Shown: positions 34,645 to 47,010, counted from the stretch's first letter. The stretch is 64,000 nt of DNA from Schistosoma haematobium (GCF_000699445.3 NC_067196.1:36662616-36726615); one strand, 5' to 3'. Notes: generated from the sequence alone by a model not told the origin. Numbers and translations are program-made.

Positions 34645-36850
34645 AATAAACAATAAGTAGTTAAATTTATAATTGAAAATTAATTATCATTTGTGTAAAT
34701 TAATTATTTCAATTTCATTGTTTAATTATTTAGGTCATTGATTAAGGGTTGAAAACTAATTCCAAAGCTCTATGATAACTATACATATTTTTAAGCGAAA
34801 TGAATACCTTCAAATTGAAGTCATTCATTGTTTTCATTCTTTGATGTAATTATTTTGTGTTATAAAGTTTGTAGTGAATAGAATAATTTTTTACAGAACG
34901 CCTCAAAAAATACCATAACTATACTTATCAATCGACTTAGATTTTTTTATAAAGGAACAATTTCATTACAAAAGATTAATCTACACTTTGTTCAATCAAA
35001 CGATTCATTTATGTTATCTTGTTTAATATCAGGCACAACTTATAAAGGTTTTGAACTGAATATCGAATTGAATGCTAAATCGCTGTTCAGGAGACTAAGA
35101 TATAATGAGTTTGATCACATATAGCGTTATAAGTAAATTTTCATATAAAACCATAAACTAGAATGAGATTTTCGCAAATCGGTTAGACTCCAGATGCATT
35201 AGGACAAAAAAAACAACAACACTTTATTGAGTCGTTTACAACGTTCTTATTTCTCTTTTATTTCATTAGTATACAAAGTAACATTGAGAGAGAAAAACAA
35301 ATCCCATAGTAAATATAAATACAATTCCATACAATTTAAACTACATTTTTCATTTGAAAAACTCACTTAATGGAATAGATAAACTGTTGATTATTTTATT
35401 CTTTATTTTTTGCTGGATGAATTGCTTTTAAATAAAAGTTAAACATCTAAATTACTTAGCATTAAGCTTTGAATCAACTATTCTCTTGTTTTTTTTTTTT
35501 TGAAAATGTTTGCTTTATTCCAATATTCCATAGTTTATCCTTCATTAAAAGCATATAAATGTAATGGAGATATCAGATTGTATGAAAACTAAAACATCAT
35601 TGAATACCATTATTATTTAATGAATGAATTACCTTCTATTATCATTATAATAACAATATCAAATTATAAATTAAAACGAAATAATTAACAATTATATACA
35701 CTTGTGAATGTTTAATTAAAGTCTGAATATGTAATTTGTATACAGTAAATTAAAAACGTTTAAGGCATATAGGGAGAAAATAAGCATTTAAACTTATATT
35801 TTAAGAATTTCCAAAACAGAATTGTTTATCTTAGTAAATTAAAAGAAAAAGTTGTCTTTAGAAAGAAAGTTGAAGTGTTGAATCTGAAGATAAAAAAAAA
35901 CTTATAAGCTGAAGAAATTTACCGTATCCAAAGAAGGAAAATAAAGAATACTAAAGTAAATAATGTAGGCAAAACAAACTTAACCAATTATTAGAACGTT
36001 TTACTATTCTGTCAGTTTTTTGTTTGTTCGTCTTATTTTTTTGTTTTTGCAAAAGCACTTAACTCACCGAAATCATGTATACACAATTATTTCGACTAAA
36101 GTGTTTGATCATTACTTGATACACTTTGTTTGTTGTTCAATATTACTACTTTATATTGATAATATCTTTATCTTAAAGGGAAAATCTTTTTGTATTATTT
36201 TTCTTTTGTACAAATACTTACATTATTTTACAGGCTAGTTGATAAGCGAATAAATAAAACATCTTTTAAGTGAGTAAACAATAATAATTATGTAAAAGAA
36301 AATCAGATTACTTAATTTATCGTCTACTAGTTAAGAGTGTTATATTCAACAAATGAAAGTAACCATTAAGATGATTTTAAAAACGGAAAAAAAAGAAACG
36401 TTTATCTGTTTAGAACATATTCTTCAAGTAGGAAATCTATACTTATTTACCACTTGTAATGAAGTGCCAAAACATTTATTTCATATAGAATAGTGTTGTA
36501 TTATTTTTTTATAACTGTATGATTACACTTCAGTCATTTTCCCACGTACATTACTCACTTGAATACATTTTTTTATCTCAGGAAATACGTTTACTTGATA
36601 AATCATAATAGTCTATGCAAATGTTTTACAACTGTTTTTTTCCCTAACCATTGAAGTCGGATGTATATTTGAGTTTTTCTGGGGGGGGGGCTTTAGGCTC
36701 AACTACATTGATGTTTTAAAGAAAGATACTTATTATATTTGATGAAATATGTTGGAAATCTGTGATTAGTCATTTTGGAGTGGGTAAATATTTAGTACGA
36801 AATAGTTGAGTTTTATTTTCACTAGAAGTTTTCATATTTTGACTTATTGT
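34645..36850. other. Long AT-rich stretch
   Basis: No supported feature except a run of about ten G at 36681-36690, unusual in such AT-rich DNA. The open frame at 36020-36238 is a translation of T-rich sequence. Confidence 0.45.
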
Positions 36851-36854
36851 AATT

Positions 36855-36985
36855 CTTTATTATTATTATTATTATTAGTGGCTTTATCCAGTATAACAGT
36901 TTTGGTAAAATATGGAATTCTCAGCACAAAGTGTTTCAACAAGTTGCCGTCCCTTATTTCTTGACCGATCTTTTCTATAAATATT
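36855..36985 (-). mobile_element. LINE 3' end fragment with (AAT)n tail
   Basis: On the minus strand it ends CTTTGTGCTGAGAATTCCAT, an A/T-rich part, ATAAAGCCACT and (AAT)n at 36860-36878. Same 3' end family as 19478-20265 and 26690-26795. Confidence 0.7.
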
Positions 36986-36989
36986 GATA

Positions 36990-37365
36990 AATATTGTTTG
37001 TGTTCCTACATTAAAACAATTTTTGTAATAGATTTTCTAATATTTGGACAATAACTGTTTATTCGAATGGATCAAAGAAACATTGAATATAATTATAGTA
37101 ATTTACTTTCCATTGAATATCAAATTTGACTAAGTCTTCTATTGATAAACATTATTTCATTCCGATAATTTCGATTACTCTTCGACAAGAAAATTGAAAT
37201 TTTTTAGTGTTATTTCGTGTGTATGTAAAAAACAACGAATAACTTTCGTATTCCTCTCACAGTATTGTTTGTATTAAGATAAAAGTGGACTTGAGTCGTC
37301 AGTACATTGTGTACAGGTTAGGAAAAACTTAACTTCATAATTCATGCAGTAACACAAAAGAGATC
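36990..37365. other. Non-coding stretch
   Basis: Nothing recognised. Confidence 0.4.
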
Positions 37366-37367
37366 TT

Positions 37368-37640
37368 TAAGCAAAGATGAATAGTGGCTAGCGGTGGAAT
37401 CCAGGAACCGCGTTTCGTCATATTTGGGACTCGTCAGCTGGATGCACCTACATTTCAGAGTTGATGTTCACTCTGGGACTCGAACCCAGTATCATTCGCT
37501 TCAAACGCCATCCTGTTATCCACTTAGCTACTGAGTCCTGATAGCCACTTGCTTGTGCAATGGGGTGAATTTAAATTCACTTGATATACGCACAATATGC
37601 ACATGCCAATAACAGACTGATCAATCGTAGTCTTAAGCAA
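37368..37640 (-). mobile_element. Smalpha SINE, best copy in the window
   Basis: On the minus strand the element has a tRNA-like head with A box TAGCTAAGTGG (37530-37520) and B box GGGTTCGAGTCCC (37487-37475), a short spacer, then the hammerhead (37445-37394), and ends near CATCTTTGCTTAA. Such elements are transcribed by RNA polymerase III from the internal boxes and move with LINE enzymes (known for the class). Confidence 0.85.
37394..37445 (-). ncRNA. Smalpha hammerhead ribozyme, core intact
   Basis: CUGACGAG (37437-37430) and GAAA (37416-37413) are intact. Stem I pairs six bases (AUCCAG with CUGGAU). Stem II keeps three of four pairs. The cleavage triplet is UUC where Smalpha usually has GUC, which weakens the short stem III but still fits the NUH rule. 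It is the most complete Smalpha ribozyme here. Confidence 0.75.
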
Positions 37641-37699
37641 AAGATTACCAAGTGAACAAGACAGATTTATTTCGAAATTGATTTTTATTGTCATAATTA

Positions 37700-37800
37700 C
37701 TTACCTACCATTGAGGAGTATCGAAATAGGATGGGATAACCGTCTGGCAGTTCGTAGATATCAATGATGTTCTCGTAAACATCACTAACTAATGAAAATG
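37700..37800. repeat. Short repeat shared with 17460-17600
   Basis: GGGATAACCGTCTGGCAGTT, then agatatcaatgatgttctcg, aligns loosely with 17484-17560 in the same orientation. Class unknown. Confidence 0.3.
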
Positions 37801-37804
37801 TCTC

Positions 37805-39025
37805 TCATTTGTTAAATGTATACCTTTAGGTACTTGAGTTGGAATATATGTTTAAGCTACTAAAGTCAATGAAAAAACCTCAATTTGTAAACTTTTTTGA
37901 TAAAGGGACTTCACTCCTATGAGCGACTATTTAAACTGTTTTATTAAAGAAATCAACTATTTTTCATAAATTATGGTCAATTAATTCATTTCAAAGTACT
38001 TAACAACACATACGACACCTCATCAATTTTCTTAATTCTCAGTGTTATGTTGGTCAGGAGGTTTTAAATTTATGTCATATACTAGTTCATAGAAGATTAG
38101 CATGAACGATCCAACTGATCATTCGAATCATACTCCCTGTATATCTACAGCAAACCATATATGTCTCAATACAAATTGAACACAAAAAATCCAATCTACT
38201 TATATATTTGCTGAAAAAATGTAAATCTGTCTACATGTTCTAAATATTGGGTAATAGCGTTACGTAAAAAGTTTCTTTAAAGTTTTCACTCCATATAAAT
38301 ATGTTGAATCATAATTAATGATATTTTAAAAACATAATTTGGAATCAATTTAAAAGTCCTATTGTCCAGTAGACATGAACTTCATTAAACTGTCATTCAT
38401 CTATCATGTTAGACAAACTTGCAAAAATAATGACGCTCTGATAATTAAAATCTGTGTTACATTGTCAGACGTTGGCAGTCAAAGAACAAAACAAGAGTAT
38501 TTTCCTCTTTACTCTTGAAAAAATCATGTATCCTGACGTTCTGCCTGACTTTAACTTTTATTTAAATTTCGATAGCAAACTTCATCAAACCAGTTTAAAG
38601 AATTTTATCGATGTTCTGTTTGAATGCGCCGATTGTTTGAAGTTCGCAAACTTTAATTTATTAACTATTACCATATAAGAGAAAAATGTATTCTTTGAGC
38701 ATATAACTAAAGGTATAGTAACACTGAAATTAGTTTCACATTAAAACTGCGGGAGGTATACCTCGTGTTGAATATGTTATGTATATAATGTCATTACTAC
38801 TTGACAATCGATTAGCTGTATCACAGTTTATAGCCAAATAATAATCGAAATTCGTCATTATCATTATGAAATCTCATAATAGATGTTTCTGAATAAAAGT
38901 GTTGAATTTTATACATAACTAAAAATGACTGCCTTACTTTTACCAATATCTGCCGTCAAGTACAATAAACATGCTTTAGAATTCACCAAATAGTTGACAC
39001 GATAATTTAAAATCTAATTGATTGA
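37805..39025. other. Non-coding stretch
   Basis: Nothing recognised; the open frame at 38454-38678 has a balanced composition but no motif, flanks or splice context that I can support. Confidence 0.35.
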
Positions 39026-39029
39026 TTTG

Positions 39030-39077
<48 letters not shown>
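39030..39077. repeat. (TA)n microsatellite
   Basis: A run of about 48 bases of pure TA. Confidence 0.95.
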
Positions 39078-39080
<3 letters not shown>

Positions 39081-39194
39081 AAGTTCAATTTGATTCAGCA
39101 GTTTATAGTGGTCGGTTTAACATTTGGAAGTTAGAAGCATCAGTCTAGCACAAATTTGAAATGATTGATGAAATACATAGGAAGTAAATTAGCA

Positions 39195-39290
39195 TTTAGT
39201 TGTGTTGACGATGCCGTTCAGAAGAATGATGAAAGCTCCACGACCAAACCATTCAGCTCAGAGAACAAAACTCCATCAGGAAATTGTTTG
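39195..39290 (+). repeat. Dispersed repeat R4, left part
   Basis: gccgttcagaagaatgatga to cagctcagagaacaaaactc matches 25610-25690. Confidence 0.5.
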
Positions 39291-39659
39291 TTTGTTGTTC
39301 GTACAAGATATTTCTACAAAGTTTATCGGCCACATATTAACTTATAAATCTATGCAAAACTACTAGATAAGCATCTATAAAAGTGATTTGATCTTTTTCC
39401 ACACTGGTGATTAGATTTCTAGGTAAAAGCACGTGATAAACTTATACTTATGAATTTATTATCATCTGACTTAATAAATGTAATATATATTAGAGGGTCA
39501 ATGATATTTCATGAAAAAATGCTTCTTTACAAAACTGATAATTTTGCTCCTCAGCAGAATTGATAATTGAAAGTACTTGTTATTAACAGTATTGGGCTGT
39601 GAAGACTGTTGAATTTAATTGCTCACTAGTGGACTTCAACCGTTTCGGGTGTGATTCAG

Positions 39660-39895
39660 TTACAAGCCAGAGACAATGAAATATAGTCGTGCAATATCGT
39701 GGGTTGATTGAAGTTTATGTTAACACTAATGGATTCCGGCTCACTCATTTGCACGCGTAACCGCGTAGCCGCATGTGGAATCATGGATGAGCACTGCCAA
39801 GGATCCTCATATAAGGACGAACCGACCGTCTAATGCCTCCAGGTTTGGAGTAGTGATCTAACATTTTTCGGTTCGTGATTTTAGTGAAAATTATG
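39660..39895 (+). mobile_element. SINE-B copy (j), degenerate, with 5' region
   Basis: It keeps the family 5' region (CGTGGGTTGATTGAAGTTTA), a decayed tRNA-like head, the hammerhead region with CUGCCAAG in place of CUGAGGAG, and a tail (TGCCTCCAGGTTTGGAGTAG). It shows that the unit extends upstream of the tRNA-like part. Confidence 0.6.
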
Positions 39896-39899
39896 ATTA

Positions 39900-41575
39900 A
39901 CTATTACAAAATATTTTAAACAAGCTTGTGTGATTACAGTGTCGTATAACAGTGAAAGCAACCAGAAAATACTATATTGTTATTTGCATTTCGTTTCTGT
40001 GTTTTATCAGATACTATGTCCTATGTATACAACAAACTTATTATATATGTCCAACATTGTAACCTATATTGTAAAGCTATTAATTTTAAACGCAAATGTT
40101 TACAAGGTCGCTTACTTTTAAAGGAAAAACATAAATTAAAAGTTTGCTGCTGGATGATATTCTGTTGTATAAATTGACTAATATATCGTATAGTTAATGT
40201 ACATATAGGACTTCTTAGAACCGAATTCACATATTTTGAGAAACAAAGTCGTTAAATACTCATCACGGTTGCTACTCTCAAAGATAGAAATGTAAGCAAT
40301 CAGAACATAAAATCACACTAATTATACCGTGGCTTTCAATATATTTGAGACGAGTCAGATGGTAGTTGCTATGTGCCACTGTTAATCACATTACAATTTC
40401 GATTCAATTTATTTCATTTGAAATAGCGGTGTGGTATCCGTCACAGTTACTGAATCATAATTATACTGGTAAATTTTTCTGATAGAATATAAACAGTGAA
40501 TAACTTCCTGATATTTTCGATTTGTTTTAATCCTAGATAAATCACTTTGAATTCCGAAATTCTTTTTGATTTATTTCAGCTCAACATCAAATATTCAATG
40601 ATACTTTAGTTCAATATCACGGTATTTTAGATTAAATTTAATTACAAGAATATAAATCAGAAAGAGAAATTTTCATACTAAACATACAAACATTCATTAT
40701 TATATAGAAAAGATTATTGAGAATGATTACCCTTACCGGTATATCATGTCACCAATAAATAAGTGAATAATACAAAACTTTCTTGTACATTCTATGTGAA
40801 ACTTATAGAAAGATATTTTGTTCTTATTTAATGCTATTTAAGTTTTAAATATTTCATGTTTGAATTAATAGTCTTTATATTATAATTACAAATTAGAAAT
40901 ATTGGATATCAAAGGCGTAACATTGGAAAGAAAAGATTCTTAAAATTATATGGTAGACATAAAGTCTTGAAGGGTTTTTTTCTATAACAGTAACTATAGA
41001 TTACAACAACTGCCGAATTCAAAATATTTTGCCTTGATTAGAAAAAAACAAACACAGGAAATAGTAAACATAAACCGGGTGTACTATTTAGTATAGTTTG
41101 TTTATGAGAAATGCTGTTGTTAAGTAGACAGATTCATGGGTGTATTTCTTATTGAACTTAAACTTTAAAAAAAAACTTGCGAAACACCGTTAAATAGTAT
41201 TAAGATATTTAGAACTGGCACGTAAATTTTCAACTGAATTTAAGACAATTTTATTACCTAAGTTACTGGTCTAAAATTTCATGATCTATATTAAACTGTT
41301 AAACTATAGTCATTTATTATGTGTTGATTTTGTTTCATGAAAAGGATTTATAAGTGTTCTATACCAATTTTGTTCTCTTGTAAAGTGATAATGAAAAGCA
41401 TTTAGTTAATTACTACATTCATACTTGCGATAATAAAGGAGTATAAGGTGAAATGTCGTGTTGAATTTAATTAATTTTATAAATGGACGAAATTGGGGAA
41501 GTGGCTGATTTGTGATATGAGATGATTTCGCTATTACTTATCAACATAAAACTACTTTGTTGGTAAGTGAATAAT
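39900..41575. other. AT-rich non-coding stretch
   Basis: Nothing recognised. Two overlapping plus-strand frames near 39930-40177 are chance. Confidence 0.4.
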
Positions 41576-41579
41576 CAAG

Positions 41580-41700
41580 TTGACTAACCAATGAGCGGTG
41601 ATCAGTATCATATTTATTCAGTTCTTACTATTGATCGGATTCTATCGACGACGATGTCATTGACTTAAGTGACACAACATGATATACTATGATTTGATAT
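41580..41700 (-). repeat. Fragment like the SINE-C 5' region
   Basis: GAGCGGTGATCAGTATCATA and cttactattgatcggattct align with 31180-31245 (GGGTGGTGATCAATCTCATG, ccttattagtgcagatcgaa). No tRNA-like head or ribozyme remains. Confidence 0.45.
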
Positions 41701-42355
41701 TCGGCAGAGTGATTTAAGCTCAGAAATACCCAAGACCTGATTTTCTTCTGATAATATTAGACATTTTGATCTACAGGATTCAACTGCTACAGATGTCAAG
41801 ACAATATGAAATCAGATGTTGTACAATGACATATAAACTTAACAATCTGAGTTCTATAGTAAATTAGTCTGAATAAATTAACAGTAAATAAAATGGAAAG
41901 AATTATTTCTGTCGATAATACAAGACGTCATTGCTGATAAATGCATATTAGCACGAAACACAGCTTTATGGCATCTTATCAACTGGTTTTATTCACTGTG
42001 AATGCATAGTAAATGCAACTTTATTTGAGGAATATCGATGAGACATAATTTTGACAATAACTCAGTTTGTGGAAATCCTCTCGATAAATTCTATTTTACT
42101 AGAAAATACATAATTAATCTATTGAAAACTAGAATTGTGATTTATGCATCAATTTGTTTTATCTAAACGCTTCGTGTAATGTTTACTTTATTTACTTCTG
42201 AAACGTTTATGAAAAGAAACATTTTTATTATAAAAATACTAATTAAATTACTCATTAATAAATGAAAACATATAAAATAAAGTATGGAGCTAATTTATTC
42301 GAGCGAAATTACAATGATGTCTTGTATAAAACAAATGTGTTTATCTAACATATAC

Positions 42356-42700
42356 AGGATTATATCAATACTTGAGATCATGAGTCAATTGAAGCTAGAC
42401 CACCATGGGAACCCTGAAAGAACTAGGCGACCGTTTCGTTCCAGTGAAGGACTCCTCAGTAGCGTGCATCCACGATCCTGTCTCTCGAGATTCGAACCCA
42501 AGACTTATCAGTCTCGCGCGAGAACGCTTAACCATTAGATCACGAAGCTGGCATTCAACGGTGTTAATTTCCAACTTTAACTAATCGCCGAAAGTGACCG
42601 ACTCATCCACCACTGTCTTCAGTGAGTTACTATCTCACAACAGTCCAAGGTGACTAGGATTAAGCAACTATTCAGCAGACTTCCTTATTATCTAAATGTA
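42356..42700 (-). mobile_element. SINE-B copy (d), long form
   Basis: The minus strand has the 5' region, a tRNA-like head (B box GGGTTCGAATC) and the hammerhead. The enzyme core CUGAGGAG (42459-42452) and GAAA (42437-42434) are intact, but the cleavage triplet GUC is GCC (42428-42426), which breaks the essential U16.1. Confidence 0.75.
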
Positions 42701-42704
42701 TCAG

Positions 42705-43320
42705 TTTTATTTACAAAGCTATACTAAATGCGTATTTTGAATTCTCGGATACTGTTATTCATTTCTTTCCAAATCTATTTACTGTTTTTATGAATCTACT
42801 TTTTTAACAGAATATATTATGTTTATTAAGTAACAAACTATTTAATTCATTTTAAATCTTGATACATGGAAAGAGAGCTTAACAATTATTCCCCCTCCAT
42901 AGGTTTGCCATATATATAAGTAAATAAAGAGAGTTTAGAATACTTTCTGTAGGCGTTAAACATTTTAAAGTAAAATAATAATAATAATAAGTTAAGTCAT
43001 AATATCAGTCTTGTTTATAAACATGTTATCATCTATATTGATTCATGTGTACTGTATTGTCGAAAAAGACTTTATTAAGCACAAAATATTCATTCTCCAG
43101 CCAATTTATTTAAATGTTTTTATTGCTGTCCAAGACTGAATAAGACTGAAATGAATTTTACTTTCATAAATAACGCTAAATTGTTATAATTTGTAGTTTT
43201 TCTTCGTAAATTATAAAGAACGGACTGAACAAGATGCACACATGCCAACAATAGATTTGTAAATTTAATTTCTAAATAGCAACGGGAAGATACAAATAAA
43301 TAACACCAAGTAAACTCCAC
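42705..43320. other. AT-rich stretch
   Basis: Contains (AAT)n at about 42976-42990. Nothing else recognised. Confidence 0.4.
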
Positions 43321-43324
43321 ACCA

Positions 43325-43515
43325 TTGAACAGGCAGGTGGCAATCAGGACTCAGTAGTCAAGTAGATAACGCAATGACGTTTGAAACGACCAGTACTAGG
43401 TTCGAGTCCTAGATTGAACATCAACTCTGCGATACAGGTACATCCAGCGGACGAGTCTCAAATATGACGAAACGCGCTTTCTGAATTCCACTACTAGCCT
43501 CTATCTATCTTTACT
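43325..43515 (+). mobile_element. Smalpha SINE, full-length, ribozyme mutated
   Basis: tRNA-like head with B box AGGTTCGAGTCCT, spacer, then a hammerhead. The core reads CGGACGAG (43448-43455), so the invariant U4 is G, and the GUC triplet is UUU. GAAA (43469-43472) is kept. It ends near TCTATCTTTACTTG. Confidence 0.8.
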
Positions 43516-43519
43516 TGTG

Positions 43520-44595
43520 AAAATACTGTTTATTTTCTTCATAAAACCACTACTTGGTTACAAATACTACGTTAAAATATAACGTACTGTTTTATTACAT
43601 TATCTAATATTTACGGAAAAAAAAGAGAAAGATATTCATTATTATTTCGATTTCACATTTTGATGAATGAAAATTATTTCACTGTATACTTACAATTTCA
43701 ATGGATAAGGAAGTTTTCCATTTATCAACTTAAGGTAAAAAGAATATAAGAAGATAAGAAAACTTGTCAAAATTCCTATAGTCGTTCTTTCTTTTTTATT
43801 TATTCAAGAAAGAATTAATAAAATTACAAAGATATTTTTAATTCACCTTTTAGTGAATTGACTGTAGTTCTCATAAGTTAAAACAAAGATTATGTAATAA
43901 ACAATTCTGCAAGGATATAAATTTGTTATTATTTCAAGAATCGTTGGAAAAACTTTACGCCTCTCCATTTCAGTCTATTTAATAGATTAATTGAAGAAAA
44001 CCATTGCCAAATAAATATGAAATAGTGACTTGATACAAAATGAAAACAATATAATGTCACTATTGTTCTCTTGATAGTTTTCTTATTGAAAGGTGAAGTC
44101 ATCCGAGCATAATTATTGTTTATTTATTTAATGTTTACAATTCATGTGTATTTTTCGTAGACAATCAAAATAACTACTCAAACAGTTATGATAATCAGTT
44201 GGTTTGTAAATAAAAACAAAAAACATGAAATTAATCATTAATTTCTATGTTTATTATTTATTTACTGGGTCGTATAGGGTCGATAACTAGAAGTGAAAAT
44301 AAATAGAAAAGTACACAAACTATTCATTTTCACAAAACGGTTTTCTGTGACTATTATGATTAGTTATAAAATGTATTATTATGTTTATCTATAAAAACAG
44401 GTATTCAGAAGTGGGCGCAATCGGTATTCAGTGAGTAAATTGTTTTGAGGAAGGATTTAATTCAACGAATTTGTATAATCAGTATTAAATTATTATTTCC
44501 ATGACGTATTTCTTTCATTTTTTATACTTCATTGTGTCATGATAACGTTATTATATTACAAAACATGTAATCTGTTTTTTGTCTTTATTTTTAAT
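43520..44595. other. AT-rich non-coding stretch
   Basis: Nothing recognised. Confidence 0.4.
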
Positions 44596-44604
44596 ATTCT
44601 AATC

Positions 44605-44885
44605 TATCGAGATCATGAACAGATCAATGTTAGACCACCATTGAAAACCTGGAAGCACTATATGGCCATTTCATTTTAATACGGGACTTTTCATTAGCGC
44701 GCATCCACAAGTGCATACACGAGACTTGAACTCAAGACCTTCGGTTGAGTTCAAATGCTTAACCTCTTAATAAATCATCTGGAATCCAACTTCAATTAAT
44801 CCATGATGTTGTGGTCTAACATTGATCGGTTCATGACGGCAATTGGAATTCAATGATCTCCACAATCCTATACTGATATTTTTAT
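44605..44885. mobile_element. SINE-B copy (e), head-to-head pair
   Basis: A decayed minus-strand copy (44605-44785; core AUGAAAAG in place of CUGAGGAG) is followed directly by a plus-strand tail (TGTGGTCTAACATTGATCGG, TTCATGACGG, ATCTCCACAATCC) at 44790-44885. The two share the 3' end, so this is an inverted pair. Confidence 0.65.
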
Positions 44886-44889
44886 TTAC

Positions 44890-45575
44890 TATACGTATAT
44901 TTTCTAGCTAGCTGAGGTCATTTTTGTAAAATACACAAACATTCTAAACTTCGTAAATACTTGTGCGGTCTAGACTTTTTAAAATTTGATCTATTACAAT
45001 ATATTTCTGATCGTTATAACCATATGGTATTATTTAACACTTTATAAACATATAGACTGGATTCTACCAACGACCATAAATAAAATTATTATAACTTTCC
45101 TCAATCTACTGTTCTGTCTTTAGTGACAGTTCAATACCTACCGAACTCTATTTGTACTAGACAGTGAAGTACTTAAACCCTTTTAGCTTAGATTTTTGTC
45201 TAGATTTGTTAAAACTCTAAAGAATACTTGGTAATTTTATACGAAAACCCATCTAAACGTAATCATATAAAACTCAATATGTAAGTTAATTCATGCAGTA
45301 CATACATCCTACTATTAATTTAAATAAATTTCTCCATTTATAATTTAAAACATGGATCATCATTTTAGAGCACATTCTCAACAATGAATAAATGGAAGTG
45401 AATACTTAGCTGTATAACAATAATAAATGAATCAATGAATTTACCCATGTAGATAAACATTTATGTTTTATGATAAAATGTAATTCATTATCTAATTTTA
45501 ATTTGAACACGTACCACATTTTTGCAAGTTTGTAAAATATTAAAAATAATTACCATTTACAAAGTAAATATGGCC
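44890..45575. other. Non-coding stretch
   Basis: Nothing recognised. Confidence 0.4.
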
Positions 45576-45581
45576 ATAGGA

Positions 45582-45850
45582 TTGTAGTGAATGACAACAC
45601 AACTGAGGACAATCGAATGTATTGGAACACAAAATTATGGAATATCTTAGTAAAATCTGAGAATCATACAGAAAATACTTCACTTGAAAATTGTCAATCA
45701 ATTGTCTCATACTTTATTGTTCTTACATTCTTATACCAATTGCTTTCTATTCCCGTTCTTTCCTCGACCTTCTGCTGCCAGACACTCTATACTACCTACG
45801 TCAATATAAGTAGCACACACCTCAAGATTGGCAGATTAAAATCCATGAAA
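45582..45850 (+). repeat. Dispersed repeat R3
   Basis: The stretch aligns over about 250 bp with the minus strand of 57690-58030 and, more weakly, with 48595-48900. Shared blocks: gacaatcgaatgtatt, tcaatcaattgtctca, ctttattgttcttacattct, cttctgctgccagacactct, agtagcacacacc. An open frame spans it and resembles the frame in the 57.7 kb copy (FIVLTFLYQL versus FIVLAFLYEL). Class unknown. Confidence 0.6.
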
Positions 45851-46082
45851 AACCATAAAACTATTCAAAAGCTTATATTTCTTTCTTTTTCTAATAAATA
45901 AATTGATTCATGAATATTTCTTTGACAATGTTCCTTAATCATTAAACACTTTTATAGAAAATTTTGTTTTTAAACAATGTGACTTTGTATGAAGTCAATA
46001 GTAATAATGAATTACATGTTGATTAAGGATAAAGAACAATCTTAATAAAAGAGATGATGATCAAACAAATTCTTTTATCAGC

Positions 46083-46440
46083 ATGAGGTTGTGGAGATTA
46101 ACAAGGAGATCTTTAACCGATTGATGTTAGATCACCATTGAAAACCTAGAAGCACTGGACGGCCGTTTCGTTCTATTGTGAGACTCCTCAACAGTGAGCA
46201 TCTACGGTCCTGCTCAAGGAATTCGAATCCGGGGCCCTCAGACTTGCGCACTAACGCTTAACCTACTTGACTACTGAGCCAGTATCTAATGTTGTTAATG
46301 TCTAACCTCAATCAATCCAATGAATGCGCGCTGCTGAGGAGTCCCACAGTTGAATGAAACGGCCGTCCAGTGCCTCCAAGTTTTCAATGATGATCGAACA
46401 TCAATCGGTTCAAGATCTCAATCAAATTCTTTTATGATGC
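46083..46440. mobile_element. SINE-B copy (f), head-to-head pair
   Basis: A minus-strand copy with tRNA-like head (46083-46300) is joined through the family 5' segment (GTTAATGTCTAACCTCAATC) to a plus-strand copy that has hammerhead and tail (46322-46440). The minus hammerhead has UUGAGGAG (C3 to U) at 46191-46184. Confidence 0.75.
46328..46373 (+). ncRNA. SINE-B hammerhead, complete core and cleavage site
   Basis: CUGAGGAG (46334-46341), GAAA (46356-46359) and GUC (46365-46367) are all intact. Stem I pairs GCGCUG with CAGUGC (one G-U). Stem III pairs CGG with CCG across a minimal loop. Stem II is weak: GUCC against GAAU gives one wobble, one pair, one mismatch and one pair. It is the only SINE-B copy here with both core halves and GUC preserved. 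Confidence 0.7.
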
Positions 46441-46444
46441 ATAT

Positions 46445-47010
46445 ATTTAATGGTTTAATTAAAAGAATGATAAGAATAAAATAAAATAAGGTGAAAAATG
46501 TTTATTGATTAATTATTCAATAGACAATTTAGTAAATAATTCAGTTCAAATAATGCTGATTTTCCCCAAAACTTCTAATAGACAACAATCACTATGATGC
46601 AATGTTTCAAAGAAAATTTGAATTCAATTGTGAATATTGTTCTTTTCAATTTTAATAAGTATTATGTACTGAAGAGTTTAACGGTATCTTGATTAAAAAG
46701 TAAACAATATAAAATGCTTACTTATTACAAAAGAACTTTTAAAACAGAACAATCATTGAAAGATTATGATAATAAATTAAACTGTCTGTATTAGATACAT
46801 GTTTAAGAGTAAATTTATTTTATTTTACATTCTGTAAATAAAGACCTAACATTTCACAAACGTTTTACAAGCATTTAATATATGAATACATTTTTTTCTT
46901 TGGTTAACTTATGATCATTAAAATGGTTTATATAATATAGAATAAACCCCATAGAGACTAATTCATAACAAGTTCCTTTTTGAATGAAATAACATCTCAC
47001 TATTCTGTGT
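46445..47010. other. Region upstream of neuropeptide exon
   Basis: AT-rich; any promoter or 5' exon of the neuropeptide gene could lie here, but none is visible. Confidence 0.35.

Noticed and set aside
38454..38678. 74-codon frame as a small gene
   Set aside because: Composition is plausible, but there is no signal sequence, domain, poly(A) signal or splice partner to support it.
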